A stretch of 64,000 bases of DNA from Golubevia sp. BC0850. Taxonomy: Eukaryota; Basidiomycota; Exobasidiomycetes; Golubeviales; Golubeviaceae. Location: the NCBI GenBank assembly GCA_012976225.1, contig JAAVVG010000020.1, positions 1 through 64,000 on the forward strand, given 5' to 3'. Positions 20,935 to 32,615 of the stretch are shown one piece after another; position 1 is the stretch's first letter; the number at the start of each line of letters is the position of its first letter. The position numbers were made by a program, and so were the translations under genes. Below the pieces are notes generated by a model that saw only the letters and a program-made list of their open reading frames with translations, was not told the DNA's origin and did no database searches.

Positions 20935-23900
20935 CTAGTCTACCACCTTCTTCTTCCTGCCACCACCCCTACCCCTACCCCTCCCTTTACCCCTTCCAAC
21001 ACCCCTGAAAATTTCAGTATTTGCAGGTCCACCAAGCAGCTCGGAATCATCATCGAAAGCCCCGATCTCATGAACTCCCCACATGGCTCTCCGTGGCAAC
21101 TTCCCAGCAGGAGGAACTTTGTATTTCTGCTTGGGTTGCTCCTCGTCTTCCAATACCACTACCGTCTGATTTCCATCCTCTCCCTCTATCTTTCCACTAC
21201 CTCCGTCCCCTGAAACAGCAAGGGATGGCTGTCCCGCGTCCGATAGAGCGCCGACGACTTCATTAGTTGTTTGAGGTGGCACCTCCTTCTCAACCGTTCC
21301 ATCCTCAGACCTCTTCAAGCGTTTGCTTTGAACCCGCATACGCTCTCGATAGAAGGCTCTGAGAAGACCTATCTGAGCTGGAATTGCAGCACTGCTTAGT
21401 GGAATGAATGGGGGAGGTGGAACGAAAGTATCCGAGTTGACCGGAATCCCATTGGGACTGTGGGGGGCCAAGAGAAACAAGGGGCGAGTGGAAAAGTTAA
21501 CTCCTCCAATCTCCTTCATTTCGTCCAAGTTGCTTCCGACTTCTCCTTCATCTTGCGAATTCTAACTCACCCATTTGCTCCAGCACCTCCAGTACCCGCA
21601 CCTCTGGGACCTCCATTCCTTCCATGCCAAAGTCTACTTGGAACTTGAAGATTATCGATGCCAAGCTCGTCCGCGAGACCCATGGAACCGAAGCCGAAGA
21701 AGTCTTCTCCTGTTGCTGAAGTGAACAATCCACTGCGAAGAGAAGAGAATAGTTAGAATTTGAAATGAAATCAGAAACAAAGCGTAAGGGGGTTGGATGG
21801 CTTGAGAGGTGGCAACTTACCTGGTGAACGTCTCGGCGCCATCCTCGAAAGCAGTCTCCTCGACAGCAGCGGCTTTGTCAGAATGAATCTTGAGATTTAG
21901 AGAGAACAAGAGTCGGAGAATTAGCTGAGGGCAAGATCGAGGGACTGAAGAGGGGGCAGACCGTTGCTCACCTTTCTCCTTTCCTTGTAGCTTGCCCGAA
22001 GTTTTCGAAGAAGATCTGTCATCTTAGAACCATGCCTTTCCACGTCGTCACGAATGTAAGATTCCAAGGCAGCGACGTCTGCAGCTGAGTTCTCGTGTAG
22101 AGTGTGAAGAATTATCTCCTACAAGAAGCAGAGAGAGAGAGAGGCAGGAGACGTAAGATAGAGCTCTTCGAACCCATCGAATGAAAGCGCGCCAGCTCTT
22201 CTCATTACTCACCTCAGCACTCATCTTGTGAGCATAACGATCTGAATACAATCTCAGAGTCCTCCCTAGATTCATGGTGTATTCGATGGCTGCTCCTGCC
22301 AAGACGTCAACTGGAGCTGCTTGAGAAGCTGTTTGAGCGAGAGAGGTGGAGTTGGAATCGAATCAGTCAAGAACGTCTGCTTTCTCAGCCGTTTTCCTAG
22401 ACGACCCTTGAGATTCCAACTCACCATCAAACCCCTTGTGAGCTAAAAGAGTCTGAACCGATCCTCTGATGGCTTCAGAAGCAGTCTCTGAAGTCAAATC
22501 AGCGTAAGGATTTCTCCACTCGACGTTTGCTTCTCCAGCAGCATTTCCTCCGACTAGAGAGAATTTTGAATTAGAGACGCTGACAGGAGGAGTCGAGCTC
22601 CATTCAGGATCTAAATCGCTGTAGTTCTCCAGATCTTCGTCTTCAGTCTCTTCCTCTGAACTTGGGAGAAGGGAAGCGTAGTTGTCCTCTTCGCCAGCTC
22701 CGTTGCTGGGATTAGCACTTGTGACTTGAGCTAACTTGCCGAATTTGATGTGAGTTCTCTTGACCTTTCCGATCGTTCTGACGTTTTCTCGAACCATTCC
22801 TCTTAGACCTGCTCTGGATCTTGCGAGAGCTAACCTTTTGGGCAGAGCTGAGTCTGGCGTTGCCACTGGCATGGAGTTGGAGTTGGAGTTGGAGTTGGAG
22901 TTGGAATTGGAATTGAAGTTGGAAGATGAAGAAGCTCCGTTCTGGTGAGGATAGGAAGCAGGAGAGCTCTTGAAGTCCAGAGGAGAGATGGTAGCGGAGG
23001 AGGAGGAAGTGATCATTCTTCGCTTGATAAATCCTTCCTTCCCCTTCCCCTTGTCGGAAGCAAATCTTGAAGTGGAACCTTCTTCTTCGACTCCAGAATT
23101 ACTTGGAACCAGTTCGCTTCCTTTGAGATTAGGCAGACCTCCCGCCAGTAGCTGATCGTTGGATAGAGCAGCCCACCAAGATAGAACATCTGAAGATTCT
23201 CCTCCTTGTTCCGAGTCGAAGCAGGCTGGTTCAGGGAGCTTCGTCCCTGGTTCCTCTTTAGAGGTTGGAGCAGGCTGTTCCTTCGTAGACTCTGGTTCTT
23301 CGAATCTTGATCCTTCATCCTTCGACTTGAGTTTCTTCTGAGATTCGTCATCGGAGGAAGCCAAGGAGCTACCGTTTGGAGTTTGAAAAAAAGTAGCAGC
23401 GGCAAGAGCGGCTCTCAAAGGACCAGCTCTACCATTTCCGCCAAGTTCATCGACCATAGTTCTACTCTGTTGTGGAGTATAATCCAATTCCCTCTTCTTT
23501 CTCTTGAGGTTTCCACTGACGGTCTTCCTAGATCCATAGCTATATCGAATTTCTTCTTCCTCCTTCCGACCTCCCGTTTCTAAGCCCCAATCTAATCCAT
23601 TGAAGACCTTCATTCCTTCTCGATTTCGAATGATGGCAGGCCTCTGTTCGAATGGAACCTCTCCATCTTCGTTCTCACCCTCTCCTTCTAGATCTTCGTC
23701 TTCATCATCGTCTAAATCTAAATCATCGTCGTCATCATCATCGTCTAAATTCATATCATCATAATCTTCCTCGTCATCACTTTCAGCTTTTCCTTTTCCT
23801 TTATCTTTCACTTGAGCCGATTCTTCCTCATCTCCATCGCTATCGATGATTCTCATTCTTCTTTTCTTCAAAGCCTTTTCTTTGGCTTTCTGTCTCTTGA

Positions 23901-25360
23901 GCTTAGCCTGCTTCAAAGCTTTGGCTTTAGCTTTCTGTTCATTTGCATTAGAACTAGATCCGATGCTCAGGTTCAAGCCAGTGGGTCTTCGACTGAAAGG
24001 AGTCAAACCTGCTAGATTCGGCGAGGAATATCTGTCGTCTCCGAAACTTGAGCTTGTATCTCCGATTCCATTGAAAGCGTTCGAGGCAGCTTGAAGAGCA
24101 GCAGCTTGATCGTTGGCTTCCCATTGAGATAGAGCATCTTTGACGTCAGATTTGTCTGAGACGAATTCGAGCAGATGATTGGCCTTTTTGCGCATGAAGT
24201 GAACGTTTCGTCTGAGAGGATGAGCCTACAGAGAAATGAAGAAATTAGAAATGATCAGTGAATTTGTCAAACGCTTAAGCTGTAAGCTTTGAAATCTGCT
24301 ACTCACAGGATCGCAGTTGTAGACCAAACAATTTTCCCAAATCAGATCCAAATCGTGAGCGAATTGCTTCTTGTTCCTATAACCATTGTTTCTGAGCTTC
24401 TTCAGCATTGTACCCAGATCCATTGGATTCTTGATGACATCGTAGTAGTCAGGAGCTTCTCTCTTGGATACTCTAGTTAAGAAAGGTCCAGAATGTTCCT
24501 AGGAAGAGAAAGGGTTCGAAGAGGTTAGCGCTTGTGAGGTTGCTTGCCAGCTTAAAGGTGATAGACCTTGAGGTGTCCAGAAGTATCGATCTGATGAGAT
24601 CAAAGTCAGGTAGGAGGCGACAAAAATCGAACTCACATTGTAGTTTCTCAGTTCTGTGATGATCCTTTCGATAGCTTCGAAGAATTCTTCCTTCTCATCC
24701 TGAATGAGACGGAACCACAGGATTGAGAGGAAATCAAGGGTTCCAATGAAGATTAGAGAGTCAGAAAACCAGTAATGAAAAGGGAAGAAGTAGCATACAT
24801 TCAGCTTCAGGTCGATGAAGCAGGGAGGGACGCCTCTGGAAGTCCCCTTCAGCTCGTCTTTCACCAAGATGGCGAGCCAGAACTTAGAGACTCCGGCTTA
24901 GATAACAAATCTGAAGTAACAGAGGCAGCAGACAAATAACTTTGCAGCTGTCGGAAGGTCTACTTGGTCCCAATCTCTAATCTTCCTTTCCCCCCCCCCG
25001 CAGACTGCTCTCTCTCCACGTGTCCTCCGCTCTCCCTCTTCCTCCCCTGTCCCTCTCTACCCCTTCCCTAGATGCAAATTTGAATTGTTAGAGCTCGCGA
25101 GACCTGGCGACCCTCGACCACTGGTCCTCATTCTTCGCCCGCTCCAAGATGTGACCCTTCTGAGCCTACTCACCCTGCCCTTCCTCACGTCCATCAACAA
25201 CTGTCTGAGATCTGGATCCGGTAGCTGAACATCTCCTCGACGAGCGGAGATCGCTTGAAGCAGATACTGTGAAGGAGAAGTGAATGTCAAAAGAGTAAGA
25301 GAAGATGTCTCAGATCAGAGCAGAGGATGAGATGGTCAAAGCTTGTTAGCTCACCTTCAT
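20935..25360 (-). CDS. SPT7: SAGA complex subunit Spt7 (bromodomain plus histone fold)
   Basis: Scaffold subunit of the SAGA histone acetyltransferase complex. It starts at a tiny exon encoding MK (25360), then [20 protein letters not shown]. The bromodomain is split over exons: [67 protein letters not shown] and [21 protein letters not shown] long exon (about 24195-22363) holds a Lys-rich coiled region and an Asp/Glu tract, then disordered Ser-rich sequence. The C-terminal part has [20 protein letters not shown] and [20 protein letters not shown], the histone-fold module that pairs with a TAF10-type partner. The gene ends in a glycine/arginine-lysine-rich tail at 20935. At least eight exons; the join after exon 2 is uncertain. 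Confidence 0.88.
22873..22920. repeat. GGAGTT hexanucleotide tandem repeat in SPT7
   Basis: Eight consecutive 6-bp units (five GGAGTT, two GGAATT, one GAAGTT) on the + strand. On the coding minus strand they encode alternating Asn-Ser in the disordered middle of Spt7. Length changes would add or remove Asn-Ser pairs without changing frame. Confidence 0.85.
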
Positions 25361-26241
25361 GATCCGGACTCAGTTGAAGGAGTGATCGCTAGCGACCTTA
25401 ATAGAAAGCCACTGGACCAAGAATTGAGAGCTGTTTGAGGTCGTGTGGTTATGGATTGAGGCTTAGGTCGTTAGAGTTGCTTGAATGCGTCGCGGCTGGA
25501 AGAGGTTGTAAGCCAGGGAGACGCGATTAGATACTGGATTTGAGGAAAGGAATAAAATCAGTTGATGATTCTTTCAATTTGCACTGGAGAAGAGGAGTCG
25601 TGAGAGTGGATGCTGTGGCTTATATGGGAGTCGGTAGAGTGGTAGGTCTGCTTGCCTCTTTCGAAGGCCCTTCGAGATGAAGATTAAAGTCTCAGATATT
25701 CAATCTCTCAAGAGCTGCAGAAGAAAGCGAGATCTAACTTTTGTTAGTACAAATTCAGTTTTCTGGTCACAATGAGAGAGAGCTAGAGAGGGGCTGAAGG
25801 GCAGGGGAGAGAGGGGAGATGGCGAGAGAAGTTATGAATCGCAAAAGCTAAGAAGAGCAAGACCGTCTGAGAGATTTTGAGATAGCTGATTTGAAAGAAA
25901 GTGCATCATTGACAGCTCAGCTCAAGTGAGCTCCTTGGAAGAATAGAGAACTGCTAAGAGAGGACCACAGGAGCAGGGCAATTCTCAACCTCGAATGAAG
26001 CTTCAAGTGCTCTCGGCTTGAGCCTTCTCGTTCTCTAAGTAGCTTTCTCATGACTACGCGAAAAAATTCCTGAGCATCGAATTGAATGAAAGAAGCTGTT
26101 GACGTCAACCAGCACGTTTAGGCCCCTGTGCTTTTTAGCGCTTGAGTCTTTGAAAGGGGCTTTGCCAACTTCCTTCTTTCTCTCTTCATCCCTCATCCGA
26201 AATCTATCTCCAGGTTCAAAGGTGAAGGAGAGGATTTTGAG
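25361..26241. other. Divergent promoter region between SPT7 and the PLC-like gene
   Basis: About 880 bp, purine-rich on the + strand in its left part. No open frame with family similarity, no RNA gene and no clear repeat were found. Confidence 0.5.
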
Positions 26242-27730
26242 ATGATGTTTCCCTCGACTCTACTTCTAACGATTCTCTTTACGACACTTTACTTTAGCCA
26301 ATTGGTCCTCAGCTTCCCATTTCAGCGCTTAATCACGAACAGAGCCACCGACGAAAAGATCTGTAACGGACATCCTGAGTTCTGCAATAAGAAGTATAGT
26401 GAGCTGGTTTACATAGGAGCTCACAATTCCTACGCTGATGGAATTGGATTGTCTGACAATCAAAACAAGTGAGTTCGTAGTTCGTATAGGAAACTTGTAA
26501 GCGCACTCGATGATCCCAGTTCTTTCGAGAAGTCACACTTTTCAGAATCTTTGCTTACATGCATGACTTCGACCACCACTCTCAGTGACGTTACGAAACA
26601 ACTAGACGACGGAATCCGACTTTTGCAGCTTCAAGGCCACGCATTCGGAGAACCCAACGAAGAGAATCCCTCTGGAATCTCTCTTTGTCATACGAGCTGC
26701 TTTCTTCAAAATGGAGGATATGTGAGTGAACGATTCACCTACATGTCTGTACCTCTTCAATTGTCGAACGCACTCTTCAGCGCCACTTACTCTCTTGGAC
26801 AAGCCTACTGATTACCCCCTCTACATATCTCTTCGTTTTCCAGCTCGAAAGCTATTTATCAAAAGTGAACACCTGGTTAGATGCAAACCCGAATGAAGTC
26901 CTAACGATTCTTCCCACAAATCCCGAGCATCTCAACGCAACAACCTGGTCGAAAGGTTTCAAAAAAGCAGGCTTGGATTCTTTAGCCTTTGTCCCTGCCT
27001 TATCTGATTCTATTGTTGGGTCTTCGAATTGGCCTACTCTTGGACAGCTCATAGATGACAAGAGGTTAATTATCTTCATGGACTATAATGCGAATACAAC
27101 TGAAGTTCCATACCTCCTCCACGAATTTGAAGAAATCTTTGAAAATCACTATGATCAAACGAAGCTACCATATGATTGTTCGGTAGATCGTGGGAAAGAT
27201 GGCTACCAGAAGAAGATGTTCTTACAGAATGAAGCTTTTGACTATGTGGTTTTTGGGATCTCGATTCCAGACGAAGAGACTGCCATGAATGTTGTGAGTC
27301 TTTGATAGTTGACTTCGAATCCTACCCCCGTCCTCTGAACTGAACCTTTCTCTGTGATTTCAGACCAACGTCGCCAATGGAGCAAATGGGATTGTGTCGA
27401 CGGTTGAACGATGTGCTCAAGAGATTGGAGTTCGAGCGACTTTTGTGTTGACAGAGTGAGTGAACTTATCTTCAACCTGAAGGGAACTCTCCTTCCTAAT
27501 TTGCTAATCTTATCTTGCTGATCATCTCTCAACCGCGGCTTTAATTTCGTATCCTTAGCTATTACGACGTTCCAGAATTTGGTGGAGTCTTCGAGGCTGC
27601 AGCTCGTCTAAACAACGTCTCGCTACCCCTCGACACTTCGATTGGCCACTCAAGAAAAGATTTACAAATCAAGAACTATCTAATCATCTTAGGAGTCTCT
27701 TTGTGCGGAATCGTCTTTGGACAGCTCTAG
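26242..27730 (+). CDS. Secreted/membrane PI-PLC X-domain-like protein
   Basis: Begins MMFPSTLLLTILFTTLYFSQ, a signal peptide, with the mature chain starting near SFPFQRLITNRA. After the Cys pair CNGHPEFCNKK comes LVYIGAHNSYADG, carrying the first catalytic-type His, then DVTKQLDDGIRLLQLQGHAF with a second His. SLCHTSCFLQNGGYLESYLS and VNTWLDANPNEVLTILPTN are the usual conserved blocks, followed by FMDYNAN and PYLLHEFEE. Exons: 26242-26468, 26586 to about 26720, then three more ending at 27730. The C-terminus is hydrophobic (NYLIILGVSLCGIVFGQL) with no basic tail, so it may be a GPI-attachment signal or a short anchor. Fungal proteins of this group resemble bacterial PI-PLC; true lipase activity is unproven. 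Confidence 0.85.
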
Positions 27731-27970
27731 AGAAAAGGTCCTGATTTCACCACGCCTCTCTTCGCTTTCTTCTCTCTCTCTTCACGAATGGACGACCTGT
27801 ATAGTAACATTCCAAGAACCTTGAATACCAAAGACTTTCTCTCAAACAGATCCCTGACATTTTGGGAGGATGACATAAGCGGGCGGGTCCACCTATTCAC
27901 CTCCACCCTCTTTCGAGTGAATACTCCTTCTTTTCCACACCACAACCGCTCAAATTCATAACTCAACAAG

Positions 27971-28972
27971 ATGTCTACCAAAGATTCCACTGCTCAGCAC
28001 GCTCAATCCAACGCTGGTCATGTCACACCACAAGAGAAGATTGAAGGACTTCTAGAAATCCAAAAGGAAATCGGTCACTGTATGCTGACAACAAGAGCTC
28101 CATCTGGATCCTTGGCTTCCAGAGCTATGCACCCAGCTACAACTTCTGGACTAGGTGAGCTACTGAATTCACAAGGGAGAGAGGGAGAGAAAGAGAGAGA
28201 TGAAAGAAGTGGGGAACAGGATGGGAGTTGGAGGAGGGCCCACATGTCTGTTGAACGACCTCAGTTCTTTGAACTTGTGTTGAGTTCTTTTAAAGCTCAC
28301 TTTCTCTCCTATCTTCATTCTGACAGTCTACTCCTTCTACATCAACACCGAATCTGGGAAGCTCGATGACGTAGAGACTGATCCAAACGTCAATGTATCT
28401 TACCTCAATCCAAAGACCACCGACTGGGTTTCCGTCAGTGGAAAAGCTAAAATTAACACTGACAAAGAAAAGGTCAAGAAGCGTGAGTGTTGAGTCAGCC
28501 TTGCAACTCTCTTTGCTCCTCGAATTGTGCTTCTCCACTTTGAAACTGATCGACTCGGTACTCTTTCTTTTCTCCCTCTATCTCTCTTTGCTTCTTTACG
28601 CCCCTTCAGACTGGTCCAAGTCGTAAGTACCTCTTTCTATGGAAGCTGAGCTCTTCTTCAGTCCTCCTGAACTCTGACCCTCTCTACCTCCCCACCTGTC
28701 TCTGCCCTTCACTACTCCGCCTCCTCAGTATCAAAGCCTGGTTCGACGATCGCAAAGATGGAGTTCACACTGGAGATGAGAATGATCCTCGTGTTGGATT
28801 CCTCGAAGTTGAACCAACCGAGATTAGATACTTCAAGGCAGACGGAAAGCTCTCTCAGGCATTCCAAGCAGCCAAAGCCGCTGTCTCAGCAAACACAGCA
28901 GCTCCTGGAAAGTTGATCATCATCACTCACGAAGAGATTCAACTTGCCACTAAGGTAGCTGCTTCTGGATAA
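27971..28972 (+). CDS. BLI-3-like FMN-binding split-barrel (general stress protein 26-type) protein
   Basis: About five exons, one of them tiny (DWSK). The first encodes MSTKDSTAQHAQSNAGHVTP and IQKEIGHCMLTTRAPSGSLA with SRAMHP, the flavin-binding start of the pyridoxamine-5'-phosphate-oxidase-like fold. Next are VYSFYINTESGKLDDVETDP and VNVSYLNPKTTDWVSVSGKA, then IKAWFDDRKDG, PRVGFLEVEPTEIRYF and a C-terminal helix ending at KVAASG. This matches the fungal BLI-3/general stress family, small cytosolic flavin-binding proteins of unclear substrate, called blue-light-inducible in Neurospora. Length (about 200 residues) is normal. It lies 240 bp downstream of the PLC-like gene on the same strand. 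Confidence 0.88.
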
Positions 28973-29232
28973 TCGAAGAAGAATGAAGGGAAGGTGAAGG
29001 AAGATGGAACTGGGAAATAACTTTCATTGGTACAGCTCTCTGCTCTTTGTTTCTTCTTTGTGATTACAATGTCAACCTGATGAGCCTTGATGAAAACAGC
29101 CCTTTTGATTTGTGAGAGAGATGTAGGACGATTGACTCCTAAAATAGCCTTCGTGGAGAGGAATAAAGGAGGAGACTTTTGACAAGTCGATAATGAACCT
29201 CCTCAACTTCCTACATCCCCAATCAACCTCAA

Positions 29233-32200
29233 ATGTCTGGCAATCGATCCAAAACGAGGTTGAATTCAACATCGAAGGATAGAAGGAACGTAGATTCAGA
29301 CGATGACGCTTGGGGGATCTCTTCAGACGAGGAGGTAGCCACTACTTCTACTTCAGCTTCAATCTCTAATGGAAACAGAAAGCACGCTCCACCAGCCAGA
29401 CCTCATCCAGCTCAATTCAGTAGTAGTGGTAGTAATGGTGGTGGGAGTGGAATCAACATCGTCAATTCGGACAAGTCAATGAATCAAAGGTCAGCCAGCA
29501 ATCATTCCAGAGCTAGTTGGACCATGGTCGATTCGAATCCTTCTACTTCTCCTAACTCTTTGAGTCTCAATAACAAGAACTCGACGATCAATCTGGAAGA
29601 GCAGACTTTAGCTGGAAGTCCTCCTACGAATTTGGGAAGTTCAGCCGCTGCTGCTATCTATCAGGCTGCTAAATCTGGGGCTTCGGTCCCTAAGAATGCG
29701 AGATCTAAAGGATGTGATGAGGAACAGCAGGAGTCTGAAATTGAAAACGATGGCAAAGGTAGACATGGGAAAGGGAAGGAGACTGAAAGTGAAGTTCTGA
29801 AGAGTGCTGTTAGAGGTGATTGGGAAGGTGTAGTAGCTGGTGAGTCCTGGTAGCGGTCAGATGGGAAGAACAGAGCTGCTTTTGTTGAAATGAGGGGTCA
29901 GAAGAATCATAGCTAAACCAAGACAAGCTCGGAGACAATCTCATAGAAGCAGAGCCGGGCTAAGTGGCTAGGACCTCCCTCCTCAGAGCTCTTATGCCCC
30001 CCGGGGGGCTCCACACCCTTTACTCAAGTTGTTCTCTAATACAAGGGTTGGAGACTGATGGACTTACTAAACTACCTGTCCAAAGGTGGCTTCAGACCGC
30101 TGCTGTCCCGATCTTCTAACTTCTCTCCTCCCACTTACCCCCCAGATCCGATGTCAGCTCTTTCTCGCCTATCCCTCCATTGGGCTTCCTCAAACAACGA
30201 CTTTCCAGTATCTCAAGATCCTTCTCCTTCAACGAGTGCCACTCCTTCACGCCCAACTCTGAACACTCAAACTAGTTTCGATCCAGTTTCTCTTTCCTTA
30301 TCTTCAGATGGAGGAGTGTCTGTTGGATCTGGCTCTGCGTCTACGTCAACTGGGATTCCCGTTTCTGGACCTGGTTATCCACCTCCTTCACCAGGTGGAG
30401 ATGATATTGGAACTACTGGGCATCAAGGTGGAATGAGTGCAAGTTCGTCTTTCGCTTCCCAGAATGGAAGTAAGACTCCAATGAATGAGAGAGTCGAATT
30501 GAATCCTTTAGAACAACACGCCAAGAATGTGACGGAACAAGCTGAGAGTCTCCTGGAACGGAAGAGGAGTACTCGATCTACTAGGAGGAGACATGGTCTT
30601 TTGAGTTGCTTGGGAGAGGAAAGCGTGGATCTTAGTAAGTAGTCTTGACCGATCGTAGGGTTAAAGCAGCTCTCAGGAGAAGATATGATAGTGATCTTAC
30701 CCCGATGTCTTCTCTTTCAGCCACGTTGCGTTCTTTAGCTTGGAAAGGAATTCCTCAAGAATTACGACCGATGGTATGGCAGTTGCTTCTTGTGAGTCTC
30801 ACAAAAGGGGGGAGTATCATCTCGCTTTATGATTCGAGCTTCGATTTTAACAGCTCTTCGACTTCTATCGTTCGCTCAGGGATATCTACCTCCAACTCGT
30901 TCCGCCAGATCCCAGACTATAGCTCGAAAGCGAGCTGAGTATGCTTCTGCAGTCCGTCTCGCTTTCGCGAAAGGGAAGGAGAACCTAGACCAAAGTATCT
31001 GGCATCAAATCAGTATCGATGTCCCGAGAACCAACCCTGGGATTCAACTGTGGCAGAGAGGAGCTACTCAGAGGGTGAGTTTCAACTAGAAGTGAACGAG
31101 TTTGGCAACAGAGACTTCGACTCATCCTTTTATTTATTTTCCTTTTCGTTGCTCTTGACCCAGTCTTTGGAACGGATCCTCTACGTTTGGGCTTTGAGAC
31201 ACCCCGCTAGTGGCTACGTTCAAGGAATTAACGATCTTGCGACTCCGTTCTTCGAAGTCTTCCTTAGCGCATATATCAGTGAGTCACAAGACTTCTTTGA
31301 GTTTCGATCTCCCCATCTCAATCTTCTTCGTTGCTGATCTCCCTCGTGCCCTGCTCTCCTCGCCTTTCTCTTCAGCCTCTGATCCCGAGCAGTACGACAT
31401 CACGCATCTCCCCTCTTCGGCCTTGGACGCCTTGGAAGCTGACACTTTCTGGTGTCTCTCAAAGTTGTTAGACGGGATCCAAGACAACTTCATTTTCGCT
31501 CAGCCTGGAATTCAAAGACAAGTGAGAAGGATGGGCGAGCTGGTAGCTAGGATCGACGGTGAGTAGTTGAGAGTTCTGTCGGCTGAATCCACTCAACCTT
31601 TCTAGAAGCTAAACCTAACCTTCTGTTTCTGAACCTTTCGCTCCTCCTTCCACAGCTCCGCTTCATGCTCATCTCCAGGAACAGGGCGTCGAATACATGC
31701 AATTCGCTTTTAGGTGGATGAACTGCTTGCTCATGAGGGAAATGAGCGTACAGAACATTGTCAGAATGTGGGATACGTATCTTGTGAGTTATTTCTTTGT
31801 TCTTGCTGTCTCTAATCGTCTTCAGTCTCGAAGGAGAATCTCACCGCGCTTTACTCTCTATCCTACTTCTCGACAGGCTGAGGGGCCAGATGCTTTCTCT
31901 GACTTTCATCTTTATGTTTGTTCAGTGTTCTTGCACAAGTGGACAGACAAGTTGAGGGAGATGGACTTTCAAGTGAGTTTGGCTTTCGTTTCAAGGTTGG
32001 ACGTTGGCTTCGAACCAAACCAAAGCGGCTTCTGACGCCAATCTCCCATCAACCCTTGTTCTCTTCGATTCAAACAGGGTATAATCATGTTCCTCCAATC
32101 ACTTCCGACCCAAGGTTGGTCAGATAAAGACGCCGAGATGTTGTTAAGTGAAGCCTTCATGTGAGTGCTTCTCAACCTGCCCTTCCAAGCCAAGCAGATT

Positions 32201-32294
32201 TGACTGAACCGATTCTTCTATCTGCCTTCCTTCTTCACTCCGCGACCAAAGGTACAAGACTCTCTTTGGCAACACCGCTCATCTAAACAAATGA
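29233..32294 (+). CDS. GYP1: Gyp1/TBC1D22-type Rab GTPase-activating protein
   Basis: TBC-domain Rab GAP, Golgi-associated in yeast (acts on Ypt1). Exon 1 (29233-29839) encodes a disordered acidic/Ser-rich N-terminus, MSGNRSKTRLNSTSKDRRNV. Exon 2 starts at 30146 with ADPMSALSRLSLHWASSNND. The TBC domain starts LRSLAWKGIPQELRPMVWQL and has IWHQISIDVPRTNPG (arginine-finger motif IxxDxxR) and HPASGYVQGINDLATPFFEV (YxQ glutamine finger), so both catalytic residues are present. Later blocks: ADTFWCLSKLLDGIQDNFIF, FAFRWMNCLLMREMS, IVRMWDTYL, FLHKWTDKLREMDFQ and PTQGWSDKDAEMLLSEAFM. Stop at 32292-32294. About nine exons; the first intron (29840-30145) is the longest. Confidence 0.92.
29996..30009. 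repeat. Perfect 14-bp G/C palindrome in the first GYP1 intron
   Basis: GCCCCCCGGGGGGC is a perfect palindrome inside the 306-bp first intron of the Gyp1-like gene. Local composition is otherwise mixed. It could form a strong hairpin or be a protein-binding palindrome; nothing in the sequence decides between these. Confidence 0.7.
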
Positions 32295-32615
32295 TTCTTT
32301 CTTAATTCTTGTAACAAAACATCTGTCATGACTTCATTCTTTCATCCTCGCAATCTAATCTATCTTTCTCTCACAAAGCTAAATGGAAAGGAGTCGTGGC
32401 TTCTTTGGATACAAAAATTCAGAGATGAGGATTTCATTATGATTTCGTGCAGAACGTGACTGTAAAAGCATTTCCCAAAAGAAAGCGCACAAAAGAGCTA
32501 CAAGGTGTCAACTTTCACTAAACCCAAAATATTTACCAGAAGCAAAATCTATCTAAAAGTTTTGACCAACTGACGCGCAACGATTCTATACATCGCCTTT
32601 CAATATCCATAATCA
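32295..32615. other. Intergenic, convergent 3' ends
   Basis: AT-richer stretch between the stop of the Gyp1-like gene (+) and the stop of the secretory lipase (-). It is likely the two 3' UTRs. No gene or repeat seen. Confidence 0.55.

Noticed and set aside
22873-22920. Hexamer repeat in SPT7 as a regulatory element
   Set aside because: It simply encodes Asn-Ser pairs in a disordered region; kept only as a repeat feature.
24991-25001. Poly-C run in an SPT7 intron, and a similar run near 38317-38330
   Set aside because: Simple homopolymers in non-coding sequence; no further structure around them.
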